A stretch of DNA of 64,000 nt from Paenibacillus sophorae (GCF_018966525.1 NZ_CP076607.1:3162001-3226000), one strand, 5' to 3'. Shown: positions 41,620-51,136, counted from the stretch's first letter. Numbers and translations: made by a program. The notes: generated by a model from the letters alone, not told the origin.

Positions 41620-42451
41620 AACGCATCTGCGGGAGATCGCCCTGGACTATTTGGCGGCGGGGATCGACCCCGAGCGGGCGACCATCTTCGTCCAGTCGAT
41701 GATTCCGGAAATCGCCGAGCTGACCCAGTTCTATTCCATGTTCGTTACCGTGAATAGTCTGCGCCATAACCCGACCATAAAATCGGAAGCCCAAAGCGGC
41801 GGCGGAGAGGAGATGTACTACGGATTTCTCGGTTATCCCGTCAGCCAGGCGGCGGATATAACGTTCTGCAAAGCGACGATTATTCCTGTGGGGGAGGACC
41901 AACTTCCCCTTATCGAATTAACCCGCAAAGTCGTCCGCCGGTTTAACGAACTGTATCGGCCCGTACTGACCCTGCCCCGGGCGCTTGTCGGCGATACGCC
42001 GCGGCTAGTGGGTACGGACGGGAGCGCCAAGATGAGCAAAAGTCTTGGCAACGCGATTCTTCTCGACTCCTCCCGGGAGGAGCTTGAGCTTAAAATGCGC
42101 AAGGCGGTGACAGATCCCTCGCGCGTACGCAAGGGCGATCCGGGACATCCGGATATTTGCCCGGTCTATGCGTACCACTGCTGCTTTCGGGAGGAGGGCG
42201 TGGAAGAGATCGGCGAGGAATGCCGCAAGGGCGTGATCGGCTGCGCGGAGTGCAAACGGCGCGCCGTGGAAGCCATCGCGCAGCTGCTGGAGCCGATGGC
42301 GGAGCGCAGGGCGCACTATGCGGCCAGGCCCAAGGAAGTGGACGATCTGCTGATGAGCGGCACGTCCCGCGCCCGCGAGATTGCGCGCGAGACGATGCTG
42401 GAGGTGCGGGAGGCGATGGGGCTGGACTATTTTGCCGGATCTACCCAGTGA
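41447..42451 (+). CDS. trpS: Tryptophanyl-tRNA synthetase
   Basis: 334 aa, normal for bacterial TrpRS. Class I signatures: LHLGHYVG (res. 17-24) for HIGH and KMSKS at 195-199. Also NPTIKSEA and PVGEDQLPLIELTR, typical of TrpRS. It charges tRNA-Trp. Ribosome site AAAAAGGAG before ATG 41447. Controlled by the upstream T-box and possibly by the Trp-codon frame. Terminator at 42555. Confidence 0.95.
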   Translation: MNQERVLTADRVTGKLHLGHYVGTLKNRTQLQYKYDTFIMLADVQALTTHFHQPGLIRTHLREIALDYLAAGIDPERATIFVQSMIPEIAELTQFYSMFVTVNSLRHNPTIKSEAQSGGGEEMYYGFLGYPVSQAADITFCKATIIPVGEDQLPLIELTRKVVRRFNELYRPVLTLPRALVGDTPRLVGTDGSAKMSKSLGNAILLDSSREELELKMRKAVTDPSRVRKGDPGHPDICPVYAYHCCFREEGVEEIGEECRKGVIGCAECKRRAVEAIAQLLEPMAERRAHYAARPKEVDDLLMSGTSRAREIARETMLEVREAMGLDYFAGSTQ

Positions 42452-42554
42452 ATAAGCTGACCCCATATCCAAGATTTCCGGTTGACCTCATGAAGTTCGT
42501 GTAGTATGTTGGTAGACGTTGGGTGTTCAATGCAAACAATGGAAGAGCGGATCA

Positions 42555-42586
42555 ATCCTGTCTCTTAATGAGACGGGATTTTTTTA
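42555..42586 (+). terminator. trpS terminator
   Basis: ATCCTGTCTC (42555-42564) / GAGACGGGAT (42570-42579), followed by T's. The T run is also close to the next gene's ribosome site. Confidence 0.85.
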
Positions 42587-42608
42587 TATTGAAGAGGAGA
42601 GTTAGTAC

Positions 42609-43547
42609 ATGAAAATGACAAAATCCATGGCAAATGTCCTGCTGTTGTCCATTTCTTTACTTTGGGGTTCCGGATTTGTGGTAACCAAAATAGCCCTGGA
42701 CGCAAACGCGTCTGCAGGATTCATTAACTTTTTTCGGGGCTCTCTCTTTGTTGTTCTCGTGCTTGTTTTCTTTAATAAGAAAATATTTAAAATGACCTTT
42801 AAGGAATTTAAAATCGGTTTAATTGCCGGATTGCTTAATTTTGGCGGATACCTTACGCAAACCATTGGCGTCAAGTACACCACTCCATCGAATAATGCCT
42901 TTATTTCAGCGACATATGTGGTAATTGTACCTTTTATAGCCTGGATTATATATCGAAAGCAGCTCCAAGTAAAAAGTTTTATTTCCATTTCTTTATGTAT
43001 GCTTGGTATGGGAATACTAACAGGAGTATTAGACCAAGCATTAACTATAAATAAAGGTGATGCATACTCTCTTCTTTGTGCGCTGTTTTATGCCGGCTCG
43101 ATTGTATATCTCAGCTATGGAGCAAGAACAACGGATGTTAGTATTGTGGCTTTTATGCTTGCAGCGGTACAAGCTATCGGCGGATTGGTTTTTTTCCTCT
43201 GTGTAGAGAGAGAACAGCTTGCAGAAATCAATTGGTCAGCTGCCATAATTCCATTGCTATATATAGGAATCATGTGTTCATTTGTTGCTCAAACGATTCA
43301 AATTTTAGCACAAAAGCATACTTCTGCGACATCTGCCGGACTGATTATGATGCTTGAAGGCGTTTTTGGAAGTGTTTTTTCAGTTGCTTTTGGTTTTGAG
43401 GCATTCACAATTAATCTGTTTATTGGAGGAATGCTTATTATGCTTTCTCTTATTCTTATGGAAGCCGATTTCCAGCAGTTGTGGATCAAGATTCTCAGCA
43501 GCGCTAAAGGCCGAATGACAAAGGCGGAGCGCAGGAGGGTCGGGTAA
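42609..43547 (+). CDS. DMT-family permease with two EamA domains
   Basis: 312 aa, ten membrane helices in two EamA repeats: LLWGSGFVVTKIALD, GVKYTTPSNNAFISATYVVIVPF and QKHTSATSAGLIMMLEGVFGS are typical. The exported substrate is unknown. Codons are noticeably AT-rich relative to trpS before and the reductase after, suggesting recent acquisition. Ribosome site AAGAGGAGAG before ATG 42609. Confidence 0.85.
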   Translation: MKMTKSMANVLLLSISLLWGSGFVVTKIALDANASAGFINFFRGSLFVVLVLVFFNKKIFKMTFKEFKIGLIAGLLNFGGYLTQTIGVKYTTPSNNAFISATYVVIVPFIAWIIYRKQLQVKSFISISLCMLGMGILTGVLDQALTINKGDAYSLLCALFYAGSIVYLSYGARTTDVSIVAFMLAAVQAIGGLVFFLCVEREQLAEINWSAAIIPLLYIGIMCSFVAQTIQILAQKHTSATSAGLIMMLEGVFGSVFSVAFGFEAFTINLFIGGMLIMLSLILMEADFQQLWIKILSSAKGRMTKAERRRVG

Positions 43548-43592
43548 TTGGATTTGGAAGGCAGTTGATCAAGTAAAAAAGAGATGCACAAC

Positions 43593-43622
43593 AAGCCTGC
43601 CCCGAAAAAATGGAGCAGGCTT
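43593..43622. terminator. Convergent terminator
   Basis: AAGCCTGC (43593-43600) / GCAGGCTT (43615-43622) between convergent genes; weak U-tract. Confidence 0.55.
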
Positions 43623-43663
43623 ATGGTTTATGAAGCGTTATAACCGGGAATTCCGCGGTTCAT

Positions 43664-44662
43664 TTAAGACACTTTCACCAGCACCCGGCCGCGCGTGTTC
43701 GATTTCAAAATATCGGCGAGCGCCTGCGGGAGTTCATCCAGCGTTACCTCACGGTCGACAAGGGCTTCCAGATCTGCAGGCTTCAGGTCGCCCGCCATCC
43801 GTTCCCATACCTTGAGCCGCAGGTCGGCTGGGCACAAGACGGAGTCGATCCCGAGCAGATTTACACCACGCAGAATGAAGGGCAGCACCGTCGCCGGCAC
43901 CTTCGTGCCGCCTGTAAGTCCGCTGACGGCGACCGAGCCCCGGTACGCTATTTTGCTGAGTATAGCCGCGAGCTGACTTCCGCCCACCGGATCGACGGCG
44001 GCCTGCCACAGCTGCTTGTCCAGCGGTCTTTGCTTGGCTTCGGGGTCGTAGATTTCGCTTCTTGAGATCACTTCGGCCGCGCCGAGCCGCTTCAAGTATT
44101 CGCTCTCTGATGTGCGGCCAGTCCCGGCAACGACCTGATAGCCGCGCCCCGCCAGCATCGCGACCGCCGCGCCGCCGACGCCGCCGGATGCGCCCGTGAC
44201 AAGCACTTTTCCTTGATCCGGCGCGGCTCCGTTATCTTCGAGCGCTTGAATGGACATCGCCGCCGTAAAGCCGGCGGTTCCGTAAATCATCGCTTCCTTT
44301 AAGGACAGGCCGTCCGGCAGCGGAACGACCCAGTCTGCGGGGACGCGGGCGTATTCGCTGTAACCGCCGAAATGGGACACGCCGAGACCGTACCCGGTAA
44401 CAAGTACAGGCTGGCCTTTTACAAAGCGTTCATCCTCTGAGGATTCCACCACGCCGGACAAATCAATGCCGGGCACAAAAGGATACGATTTAACGATATT
44501 GCCGTCCGGAATGGAGGCAAGGCCGTCCTTGTAATTCACGCTGGAGTAGGCGACCTTGATCACCACTTCTCCTGCGGGCAGATCGCCCTGCGAAAGCGAT
44601 TTTACGGCGACACTGAATGGTTCCGTGTTGTCTACGAACAGGGCTTGAAAGGATGAGGACAT
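43664..44662 (-). CDS. YhdH/AcuI-family quinone oxidoreductase-like reductase
   Basis: 332 aa zinc-less MDR-family protein. Elements: SSVNYKDGLA near the N-terminus, FVPGIDLSGVVE, and the NADPH-binding VTGASGGVGGAAVAML; these match acryloyl-CoA reductase AcuI/YhdH. It probably reduces activated enones or quinones using NADPH. ATG 44662 follows AAGGAGCG; the frame extends to 44719 without a ribosome site. Divergent from a TetR gene with a shared palindrome, likely its regulator. Confidence 0.85.
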   Translation of the reverse strand: MSSSFQALFVDNTEPFSVAVKSLSQGDLPAGEVVIKVAYSSVNYKDGLASIPDGNIVKSYPFVPGIDLSGVVESSEDERFVKGQPVLVTGYGLGVSHFGGYSEYARVPADWVVPLPDGLSLKEAMIYGTAGFTAAMSIQALEDNGAAPDQGKVLVTGASGGVGGAAVAMLAGRGYQVVAGTGRTSESEYLKRLGAAEVISRSEIYDPEAKQRPLDKQLWQAAVDPVGGSQLAAILSKIAYRGSVAVSGLTGGTKVPATVLPFILRGVNLLGIDSVLCPADLRLKVWERMAGDLKPADLEALVDREVTLDELPQALADILKSNTRGRVLVKVS

Positions 44663-44743
44663 AATGATACGCTCCTTATTAATGAAATGTGAAGCAGTCG
44701 AAGGCTGATTGTTGTTCAATAGCTGTCGTTTATATTTTTATTC

Positions 44744-44753
44744 TGACCGGTCA
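44744..44753. promoter_or_regulatory. TetR-type operator candidate
   Basis: Perfect palindrome TGACCGGTCA in the gap between the reductase and the divergent TetR gene. TGACCGGTCA-type sites are common TetR operators. Confidence 0.5.
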
Positions 44754-44819
44754 ACTTTTTTATGTCAATGATCTGACGTACATTTTTATAAAAATTATTA
44801 TCATACAGGTGGGAGTCCT

Positions 44820-45434
44820 ATGGTCCGTTACAAAAAATCCGAGGAAAAACGCAAGCAAATTCTGTTCGCCGCCTTTCAGGCCATCGCGGGTCAGGGATAC
44901 GATGCGGTGACGCTTCAGACGATCGCGGACAGCGCGAAGGTCAGCAAAGGCGTCGTCCATTATTATTTTGAGAGCAAAGAAGCGGTGCTGGTCGAACTGC
45001 TTAGCTGGCTGACAGGCAAAATCTACGAAAAAGAGGCCGCGGCGGTGAGTGAAAAGTCCAATGCGGCGGACAAAATGTACGCTTACATCGATTCTGTCTT
45101 CGTGTCGCCGGAGAAGAACCGCGATTTTTACCGGGTGTACCTGGATTTTCTGGCCAGAGCCAGCCGCAGCGCCGCCTACCGGGAAATCAACAGCCGGTTC
45201 TATGACAACTGTGCACGGATCAGCGCGGAAATTGTGGAGCTCGGCCAGCGTGAGGGCGTGTTCGATACCCGTTTGTCGGCGCGGGAGACCGCCCCGGTCA
45301 TCCGCTCAATCATCGACGGCTGCCTGATTCAGTGGCTGATGAACGGACAGGACGAGCTGCATTCCGTATACAGGGACTACTGCCGGAAGGCGGTCATGAA
45401 GCTGCTGACTTCGGAGACGGGGGAAAAGTCATAG
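44820..45434 (+). CDS. TetR-family regulator
   Basis: 204 aa. The N-terminal helix-turn-helix has ITVTLQTIADSAKVSKGVVHYYFESKEAVL-type sequence (res. ~12-55). The C-terminal ligand domain (~75-195) resembles the BetI-like group. Probably represses itself and the divergent reductase gene through the TGACCGGTCA site. ATG 44820 has GTGGGAG upstream. Confidence 0.87.
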   Translation: MVRYKKSEEKRKQILFAAFQAIAGQGYDAVTLQTIADSAKVSKGVVHYYFESKEAVLVELLSWLTGKIYEKEAAAVSEKSNAADKMYAYIDSVFVSPEKNRDFYRVYLDFLARASRSAAYREINSRFYDNCARISAEIVELGQREGVFDTRLSARETAPVIRSIIDGCLIQWLMNGQDELHSVYRDYCRKAVMKLLTSETGEKS

Positions 45435-45490
45435 GCGGCGGACATGACAAAATGTTAAATTATTGAAATCTGCTGCGGGAGGCGATTTCA

Positions 45491-45973
45491 ATGATAACAA
45501 TTAAGCGGCTCGGAACTGTTAGCGCCATAAGCGCCACACTGCTGATGGCAGGCTGCGGCTTCATTGACGACGGCAAGGACAAAATGTACGGTAGCAACGC
45601 GGATATTGTGCAGGAAGGCGACAGCTTTTCCTATACTTCGCAAACCGGTTCAACCTCTACACGGATTGCGGACCTTGAATTTGAAGGTTTTTCCGGCACG
45701 GAGACCATTTGGAGTCTGGATGCGGAGAAGAAAGCCGACCTTCGAATTGACTATTCCCTGACTGTTGACAAGGGAGAATTCAAGGTTGTGCTGGTGACTC
45801 CAAGCGATCGGGCGGTGACGATTGAGGAAGGAAGCGTCGGCGGCATCAGCATTGTGACGCTGGACAAAGGCCGGAATCGTATTAAATTTGTCGGAGTGCG
45901 CACAGCGGGCAAGGTAGAGATGCATCTTCAGGCCGGAAATGCCATCAAGATCACTAACGTATCTAACCGGTAG
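45491..45973 (+). CDS. Hypothetical lipoprotein
   Basis: 160 aa. Lipobox LMAGC (Cys22). The mature part is a beta-rich domain with many Thr/Ser/Val, including TETIWSLDAEKKADLRIDY. No recognised domain. ATG 45491 has GGGAGGCG upstream. It lies 56 bp after the TetR gene on the same strand, but functional linkage is unclear. Confidence 0.65.
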   Translation: MITIKRLGTVSAISATLLMAGCGFIDDGKDKMYGSNADIVQEGDSFSYTSQTGSTSTRIADLEFEGFSGTETIWSLDAEKKADLRIDYSLTVDKGEFKVVLVTPSDRAVTIEEGSVGGISIVTLDKGRNRIKFVGVRTAGKVEMHLQAGNAIKITNVSNR

Positions 45974-46095
45974 CACCTCCGAGGCCTCAGAGTTTCATAC
46001 ACTTTTTCCACAGTTATCACCCGAATCTTCCATACTCTCCGGCTACACTGAGCCTGTAATCTAGACCAGGGAAGTGAAAAAGGAGAGACAAACTA

Positions 46096-46347
46096 ATGAA
46101 AACGAAAAAGAAGATTGCAGCAGTGATGGCGGGACTGATGATTGTAGGTGAAGCGGGGAGCACGTTTGCCGCCGATACGGCGGCGGGCTCGAAATTGTCT
46201 GCGCCGACGACGGCCGGGGATTCAAGCCCGGTGAAGAGGTTAAGGTATTCGACCGGTTCTATACGGGAGAGCAGTGCGGCACAGGCATCGGGCTCGCAAT
46301 TGCCAAAGTGGTCATCGAAGGCCACGGAGGCGGCATCAAGGCGATGA
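46096..46347 (+). CDS. Signal-peptide ORF fused out of frame to a kinase remnant
   Basis: 83 aa. Strong ribosome site (AAAAAGGAGAG) and a signal peptide (MKTKKKIAAVMAGLMIVGEAG, cleavage near TFAA). After ~33 residues the sequence becomes low-complexity (SKLSAPTTAGDSSP, ESSAAQASGS) because it runs over a histidine-kinase C-terminus in another frame. Probably the 5' end of a secreted-protein gene joined by deletion to a kinase tail, and likely nonfunctional as a mature protein. Confidence 0.4.
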   Translation: MKTKKKIAAVMAGLMIVGEAGSTFAADTAAGSKLSAPTTAGDSSPVKRLRYSTGSIRESSAAQASGSQLPKWSSKATEAASRR

Positions 46348-46415
46348 ACGCGCCGGACGGAGGAGCTGTGTTCAACGTGAAGCTAGAGCTTGATTCCCGG
46401 TCCGGTTTAGTCTGA
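46182..46415 (+). pseudogene. Histidine kinase C-terminal remnant
   Basis: In the frame with codons at multiples of three, ~77 codons encode EIVCADDGRGF, VFDRFYTGEQCGTGIGLAI, AKVVIEGHGG and GGAVFNVKL then TGA: the G1, F and G2 boxes of an HATPase domain and the kinase C-terminus. No N-terminal kinase sequence precedes it; upstream bases encode the signal peptide described separately in another frame. A deletion is the simplest explanation. Not translatable as a kinase. Confidence 0.8.
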
Positions 46416-46439
46416 CGGATATCACGAGGCACGCGGCTA

Positions 46440-48200
46440 TTACTGCTGCGGAAACCACACATGCCGCAGATCGATCCAGCCCTGGCTGTTGAACCGGACT
46501 CCCCGGACGGACGGCAGGTAGGCGGTTTCCACCGGTTTTTCGAACAAAATATGCAGCTCGCGCTCCTGTATCAGCCGGTCTTCGATTCGGCGGAATGCCT
46601 CGGCTCTTGCCGTGTAGTCAGGCTCGCGAGCGATCAAATTAAGCCCGGCCTCGATCTCCGACCTGATCTGCGGCGTGACATGCTCTGCCAGCGTCTGATA
46701 CAGGTCGAACAGCCTCAGCTGCTCGTCGCGGTCGCGCACGAGGGAGAACAGGATCAAGTCGGATTCCATCCGGACCTGTCCCTTGAACTCTTCGGGCGGT
46801 ACGGAGACGATAGCCGCCGAAATACCTCGCCGCGCCAGTCTCATGGCGACGAGTTCGGCGTCCGCTGCATACTGCGGAATCGTGGCAATCCGCAGGGACA
46901 GCCCACGAAAGGAAGCGGTCTTTCCGGCAGCGGAAAGATGGTGAGAACCGGAGCGGCCGGAAAGGACGGCACGATTTGCGGTTTCATCCGGACCTGTAGC
47001 GCCTATGCCACCGTCCGGTTCGTTAATTCCGTCAAGACAAGACAGAATCTCCGCCCTGACGGCGGGATCGCTCAGCGGTCCCGCTTTTTTGGTGTTGCAG
47101 GTAATGAACTTGCGGACGGAAGTCTCAGTGTGAGTCCGGCTGAGCGAAGCCGATTCTTCCGGCAGGGGATTCTGAATGATGTGAAAAGGAGAACCCGAGT
47201 CCGCCACAGGCGGTTCCGCATCCCAAGGAACATGTAAGATTTCCACCCGGTCCAGATGCGCCCTTCCCTGAAAATAATGCGGAAAAGCCTCCAGCACGCA
47301 AAATTCCCTATTCAGTTCCGCAATTTTGAACGGTCCGGTTCCGACCGGCTTGTGGACGAGGCGGCTTTCCCCGGTCCGCTCCGGCTCGCGTGGGACAACG
47401 GCTGCCCGGCTTGTGCACAGGAACGAAAGAAACAGCTCGTTCGGGGCCTTGAGCCTGATGCTGACCGTCCGCGGATTCAGCGCCCTAACTTCAAGAATAT
47501 CCCGCAAAATAAAGCTGTACAGTCTGCCCTGGGGCGTCCGGGTCAAGCGGGAGAAGGAGTAGACGACATCGCTCGCGTCAAGGATGGCGCCGTTATGCAG
47601 GAGCACTTCCTTGCGGAGATAAAAGGTCCAGTTCGTTCGCGTCTCGTCGGTCTCCCAGGCATGCGCAATGCCTGGGAGGACTTCCTCGCTGCCCGCTCCT
47701 CTGCGGACAAGCCCATCAAATACATGGCTGGAGACAAAGGATTCGGCGAGCAGGTTCATGTGCAGGGGATCAATCGTATAGAGAGGCTGGCGGATGGGCA
47801 GACGGAGCGTATCGATTACGCGGTCCTTGCGCATTTCAGCGTGGTGGCCGGAGTAGGCCAGCAGCCAGCTTTGCAGCGTATCCTGAAGCGCCGAGACTCC
47901 CGCATGGGAACGGATCTGTTCCATTGCGGCCGATACGGCGTCCCGACGTTCCATGGCCTGCATCATCGACTGGACAGCGATATCGTCCCGGGATGCTATA
48001 AAGCTCAGAAGGGAACGGCGTCCCCGCCCCCGGCTTGGCGTCCAGGCCACCCAGCCCTGGCGCGCCATTTTGCCCAGAATATTCAGGACGTTCCGGTGTG
48101 TGCAGCCGAGTATCGCGGCAAGCTCGTCCAGAGTGGCGGAGACTTCATCCGTGCTGCCGTAATGGGCGCGCAGCCGCATATATTGTCCGTGCAGCTTCAT
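46440..48200 (-). CDS. SgrR-like transcriptional regulator with solute-binding domain
   Basis: 586 aa. The N-terminal winged-helix domain (res. ~1-110) has SATLDELAAILGCTHRNVLNILGKMARQGW, as in SgrR. The C-terminal ~440 residues form a family-5 solute-binding fold (NLLAESFVSSHVFDGLVRR, VYSFSRLTRTPQG, GTGPFKI). These proteins sense sugars or peptides and activate transporters. ATG 48200 is preferred over TTG 48209 because GGAAGG lies at suitable spacing. Divergent from the DUF4173-like gene. Confidence 0.8.
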   Translation of the reverse strand: MKLHGQYMRLRAHYGSTDEVSATLDELAAILGCTHRNVLNILGKMARQGWVAWTPSRGRGRRSLLSFIASRDDIAVQSMMQAMERRDAVSAAMEQIRSHAGVSALQDTLQSWLLAYSGHHAEMRKDRVIDTLRLPIRQPLYTIDPLHMNLLAESFVSSHVFDGLVRRGAGSEEVLPGIAHAWETDETRTNWTFYLRKEVLLHNGAILDASDVVYSFSRLTRTPQGRLYSFILRDILEVRALNPRTVSIRLKAPNELFLSFLCTSRAAVVPREPERTGESRLVHKPVGTGPFKIAELNREFCVLEAFPHYFQGRAHLDRVEILHVPWDAEPPVADSGSPFHIIQNPLPEESASLSRTHTETSVRKFITCNTKKAGPLSDPAVRAEILSCLDGINEPDGGIGATGPDETANRAVLSGRSGSHHLSAAGKTASFRGLSLRIATIPQYAADAELVAMRLARRGISAAIVSVPPEEFKGQVRMESDLILFSLVRDRDEQLRLFDLYQTLAEHVTPQIRSEIEAGLNLIAREPDYTARAEAFRRIEDRLIQERELHILFEKPVETAYLPSVRGVRFNSQGWIDLRHVWFPQQ

Positions 48201-48312
48201 TTTGTTCAATCCTTCCGTAAAAATAGGAAATAAATGATTTTTTGTTTCTCTTTATCTTCTTATTTTATCATCTAGAATAGGGAGCAGAAAGTAAGAATAT
48301 GGAGGGATACCC

Positions 48313-49818
48313 ATGAACGAAGAAGTTTCATCCGGGTGGGCGCGTTCTCTTGCGCTGCCTGCCGCCGGTTTTGCGCTGGCCGTTATTCACCAATATCTGT
48401 TCCTCGATAACCGTTACGGCGTGTCGTATCCGCTGTTCACCGTACTTTTTTATGCGTATATGCTGTACTTTGCCAAGGACAAAATCCGGAAACCCGCGGC
48501 GGCGGGATATGTCGGTCTGGCCTATATCTTTTTGCTCTCTCTGACCTATGGGCTGCTCGCTAACGATTTTTTTCATAATTTGAACAAGCTTGTCATCCCG
48601 GTGGCGATCCTGCTTCATCTGGCTTATATGATCGGCGACGAAAGACCGGCGTGGGACCGCTTCTCCCTGGTCTTCAGCATGTTGGACCATCTGATTCCGC
48701 AGAGTCTGCGGCAGTGGCCCCGGATCGTTGATGTCTTCAAGAGAGCCTCGGGACAATCGGAGAAAGGGGGGAACAGCCGGGTTCTCGGCAAGGTGCTGAT
48801 CGGTCTCTGTATTTCCTTCCCGCTGCTGCTGATCGTGCTCATGCTGCTGTCTTCGGCGGACGGTGTGTTTCACAGCGTGCTGTCGGAAATCCCGGTCTGG
48901 CTGAGCAATGTATCGTTTGTGGAAGGCTTCATCCGGACGCTGTGGTCGCTGCTGCTCGGGATGTTCTTCTTCGGTTTTCTGCGGGGATTTCTGTTTCCCC
49001 ATAAAAAAGAGGATGTACCGGGAGCATGGAAACGGCCGGAGCAGGAATCCGTGGAGCTTCCCGATTTTCGAGTAGATTCGATCATTGCCGCGACCGTCTT
49101 GACTACGGTTAACATCGTATATGTGCTGTTTGTTTGTGTGCAGTTCTCTTATCTGTTCGGCGGCTGGCAGGGCGTGCTGCCCTCGGGTGAAACTTATGCC
49201 GAATATGCCCGCAGGGGATTTTTCGAGCTGATCATGGTGGCGGGTATCAATTTTATCATTCTGCTCGGGCTGCTGCTGCTTGGCACCAAGGGAACGGAGA
49301 AGCTGAACAAAGCGATTCGCGGGCTGCTCTATCTTCTGGCGGGCTGTTCGGCGGTGATGCTGTATTCGGCCTATACCCGGCTGGCTCTCTACGAAGAGGC
49401 TTACGGCTATACGACGATCCGGTTTCTCGTGCACGGCTTTATGATTTTTCTTGGGCTGCTGCTGATCGCGACGGCGCTGCGCATCAGCTTTCCGCGTCTT
49501 CCTTTGGCAAAATACTATATTGTGCTGGGTGCGGCGGCCTACCTGGTCATGAACTTTATCGGGATGGACGCCATTATTGCAGGTAACAATATTGCGAGGT
49601 ATGAAGCGAGCGGCAAGCTTGATGCGGCTTACCTGTTTACGCTGTCGGATGACGCGGTTCCGCGGCTTATCGAGTTCAGCCGTAGCCAGAACGGAATGCT
49701 GGATAACGGCCTGCGGCAGAAGCGCTGGGATCAGGTACATACGAATGACAAGTGGCCTTCCTTCAACCTGTCCCGTCACAGGGCGGCGGCGGAACTGGAT
49801 CAGTATTTTGGCAATTAA
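48313..49818 (+). CDS. DUF4173/DUF4153-like multi-pass membrane protein
   Basis: 501 aa with about ten membrane helices and an acidic soluble loop around res. 240-258. The C-terminus KRWDQVHTNDKWPSFNLSRHRA is a family trait. Function not established. Ribosome site ATGGAGGG before ATG 48313. It diverges from the SgrR-like gene with a ~110-bp AT-rich gap between them, so that regulator may control it. Confidence 0.65.
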   Translation: MNEEVSSGWARSLALPAAGFALAVIHQYLFLDNRYGVSYPLFTVLFYAYMLYFAKDKIRKPAAAGYVGLAYIFLLSLTYGLLANDFFHNLNKLVIPVAILLHLAYMIGDERPAWDRFSLVFSMLDHLIPQSLRQWPRIVDVFKRASGQSEKGGNSRVLGKVLIGLCISFPLLLIVLMLLSSADGVFHSVLSEIPVWLSNVSFVEGFIRTLWSLLLGMFFFGFLRGFLFPHKKEDVPGAWKRPEQESVELPDFRVDSIIAATVLTTVNIVYVLFVCVQFSYLFGGWQGVLPSGETYAEYARRGFFELIMVAGINFIILLGLLLLGTKGTEKLNKAIRGLLYLLAGCSAVMLYSAYTRLALYEEAYGYTTIRFLVHGFMIFLGLLLIATALRISFPRLPLAKYYIVLGAAAYLVMNFIGMDAIIAGNNIARYEASGKLDAAYLFTLSDDAVPRLIEFSRSQNGMLDNGLRQKRWDQVHTNDKWPSFNLSRHRAAAELDQYFGN

Positions 49819-49981
49819 TATAACTCTGCAGTACCCGAATTTTTACACTTATGCATTATTGATACGGTGTAATATTCTTGTTAATATGGCCTCACCTACA
49901 TAAATAGACGACTAACGAATCTTGATGCTTGAATATCTAATCCCCATGTTGCAATGGGTAAGATGCAAGAGGAGTGGAGAG

Positions 49982-51136
49982 ATGGAGAAAAAGTACGATT
50001 ATTCATTAGATGCCATCAAAGGGTTCAGCTGTCTATTGATGATTATGGCTCACACCGGCATTGATTTTTCTGGGAGCAGCCGCTCACTTCAGATCATCGG
50101 AGGGTTGGCCCCCGCATTATTCTTTACTGTTTCCGGTGTAACTTCAATTTTCCAAAGCAAGAAAAACTTCTTGCCTCTTCTTGCTTTTTACTTCGTTTTT
50201 GCCATCATAGGACTATCGTATAATGCGCTGTGGAGGCCCTTTATATGGTCTGATACCGTTTCAGACGTACCCCAAATCGTTGCCATGAGTGTTTTAGGCA
50301 TTATTTTCCTTGAGAAGTATCTAAGGCCTAATAGGTATGTATATCTTGTACTAGCCATCTTGATATTCACCCTGCACTTTGTTTTTACGGTACGCATACC
50401 TTCTTTTCCGGGCAAACAATTCTTTATTCCGGAGGGGGATTATACCTATTTTAGTTTCATCCCTTGGTTTTCGATTTTTTTGCTAGGCGTGTTCGCCTAC
50501 CGGAGCAGCCAGTTTATAAATTTGATATTCGGCGTATTCGCTGGATGTCTTCTGGCAGCAGCCTATTTTCTAACCCCACGGGATACGGAATTTTTGGTTA
50601 AGTACAACATGTCGCTGGGATATTTTTTCTTGTCACTGCTGGTTCTGTTTATGTCGTTTTTTCTGTTCAGATCGATCCGGCATTATTCTTTGAAGAATCC
50701 GCTTATATTTTTCGGGAAGCATTCTTTTCTATTCTTATACGTTCATGTATTCATTATCTTTGTAATCACTCATTTAAAGCTGTATTCCATAAACATCTAT
50801 ATTATCTGGGCAGCGGTTTTGCTTACTACCTTTATCGGGATGACAGCCGTTCTATGGATCAACAAATATGTTGAAAAAATATTTGATTACAAGCTTGTCT
50901 GGCTCGCTTTAATGATTCTCATATTACTGGTGCCGGCTATCGTGCATTCTATTGGATTCATTGTTTTGGCTGAGACTGTTCTGGGCATGGCCTTTGCTTG
51001 CAACTATAAAAAACTGTCGCAGGTATTGACTCCAATCTTCACATTTACTCCAAAAAGCACAAACTTTCAACCGGGAATGAAAACCGGGGATGGAGTAGAA
51101 AGTACATTGATTATTGAACACAAAAGCAATATTTAA
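49982..51136 (+). CDS. Acyltransferase-like integral membrane protein
   Basis: 384 aa with ten or more membrane helices. The start DAIKGFSCLLMIMAHTGIDF and GGLAPALFFTVSGVTSIF, with a His in helix 1 region, resemble the HGSNAT/acyltransferase-3 membrane enzymes, which transfer acyl groups to sugars or other extracellular acceptors. Hydrophilic ~40-residue C-terminus. The upstream extension to 49922 has no ribosome site; GAGGAG before ATG 49982 fixes the start. AT-rich. Confidence 0.7.
   Translation: MEKKYDYSLDAIKGFSCLLMIMAHTGIDFSGSSRSLQIIGGLAPALFFTVSGVTSIFQSKKNFLPLLAFYFVFAIIGLSYNALWRPFIWSDTVSDVPQIVAMSVLGIIFLEKYLRPNRYVYLVLAILIFTLHFVFTVRIPSFPGKQFFIPEGDYTYFSFIPWFSIFLLGVFAYRSSQFINLIFGVFAGCLLAAAYFLTPRDTEFLVKYNMSLGYFFLSLLVLFMSFFLFRSIRHYSLKNPLIFFGKHSFLFLYVHVFIIFVITHLKLYSINIYIIWAAVLLTTFIGMTAVLWINKYVEKIFDYKLVWLALMILILLVPAIVHSIGFIVLAETVLGMAFACNYKKLSQVLTPIFTFTPKSTNFQPGMKTGDGVESTLIIEHKSNI

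Noticed and set aside
48328..49779. 483-aa open frame on the minus strand
   Set aside because: It lies entirely antisense to the DUF4173-like gene, is full of Arg/Gln/His runs typical of a shadow frame, and has no ribosome site.
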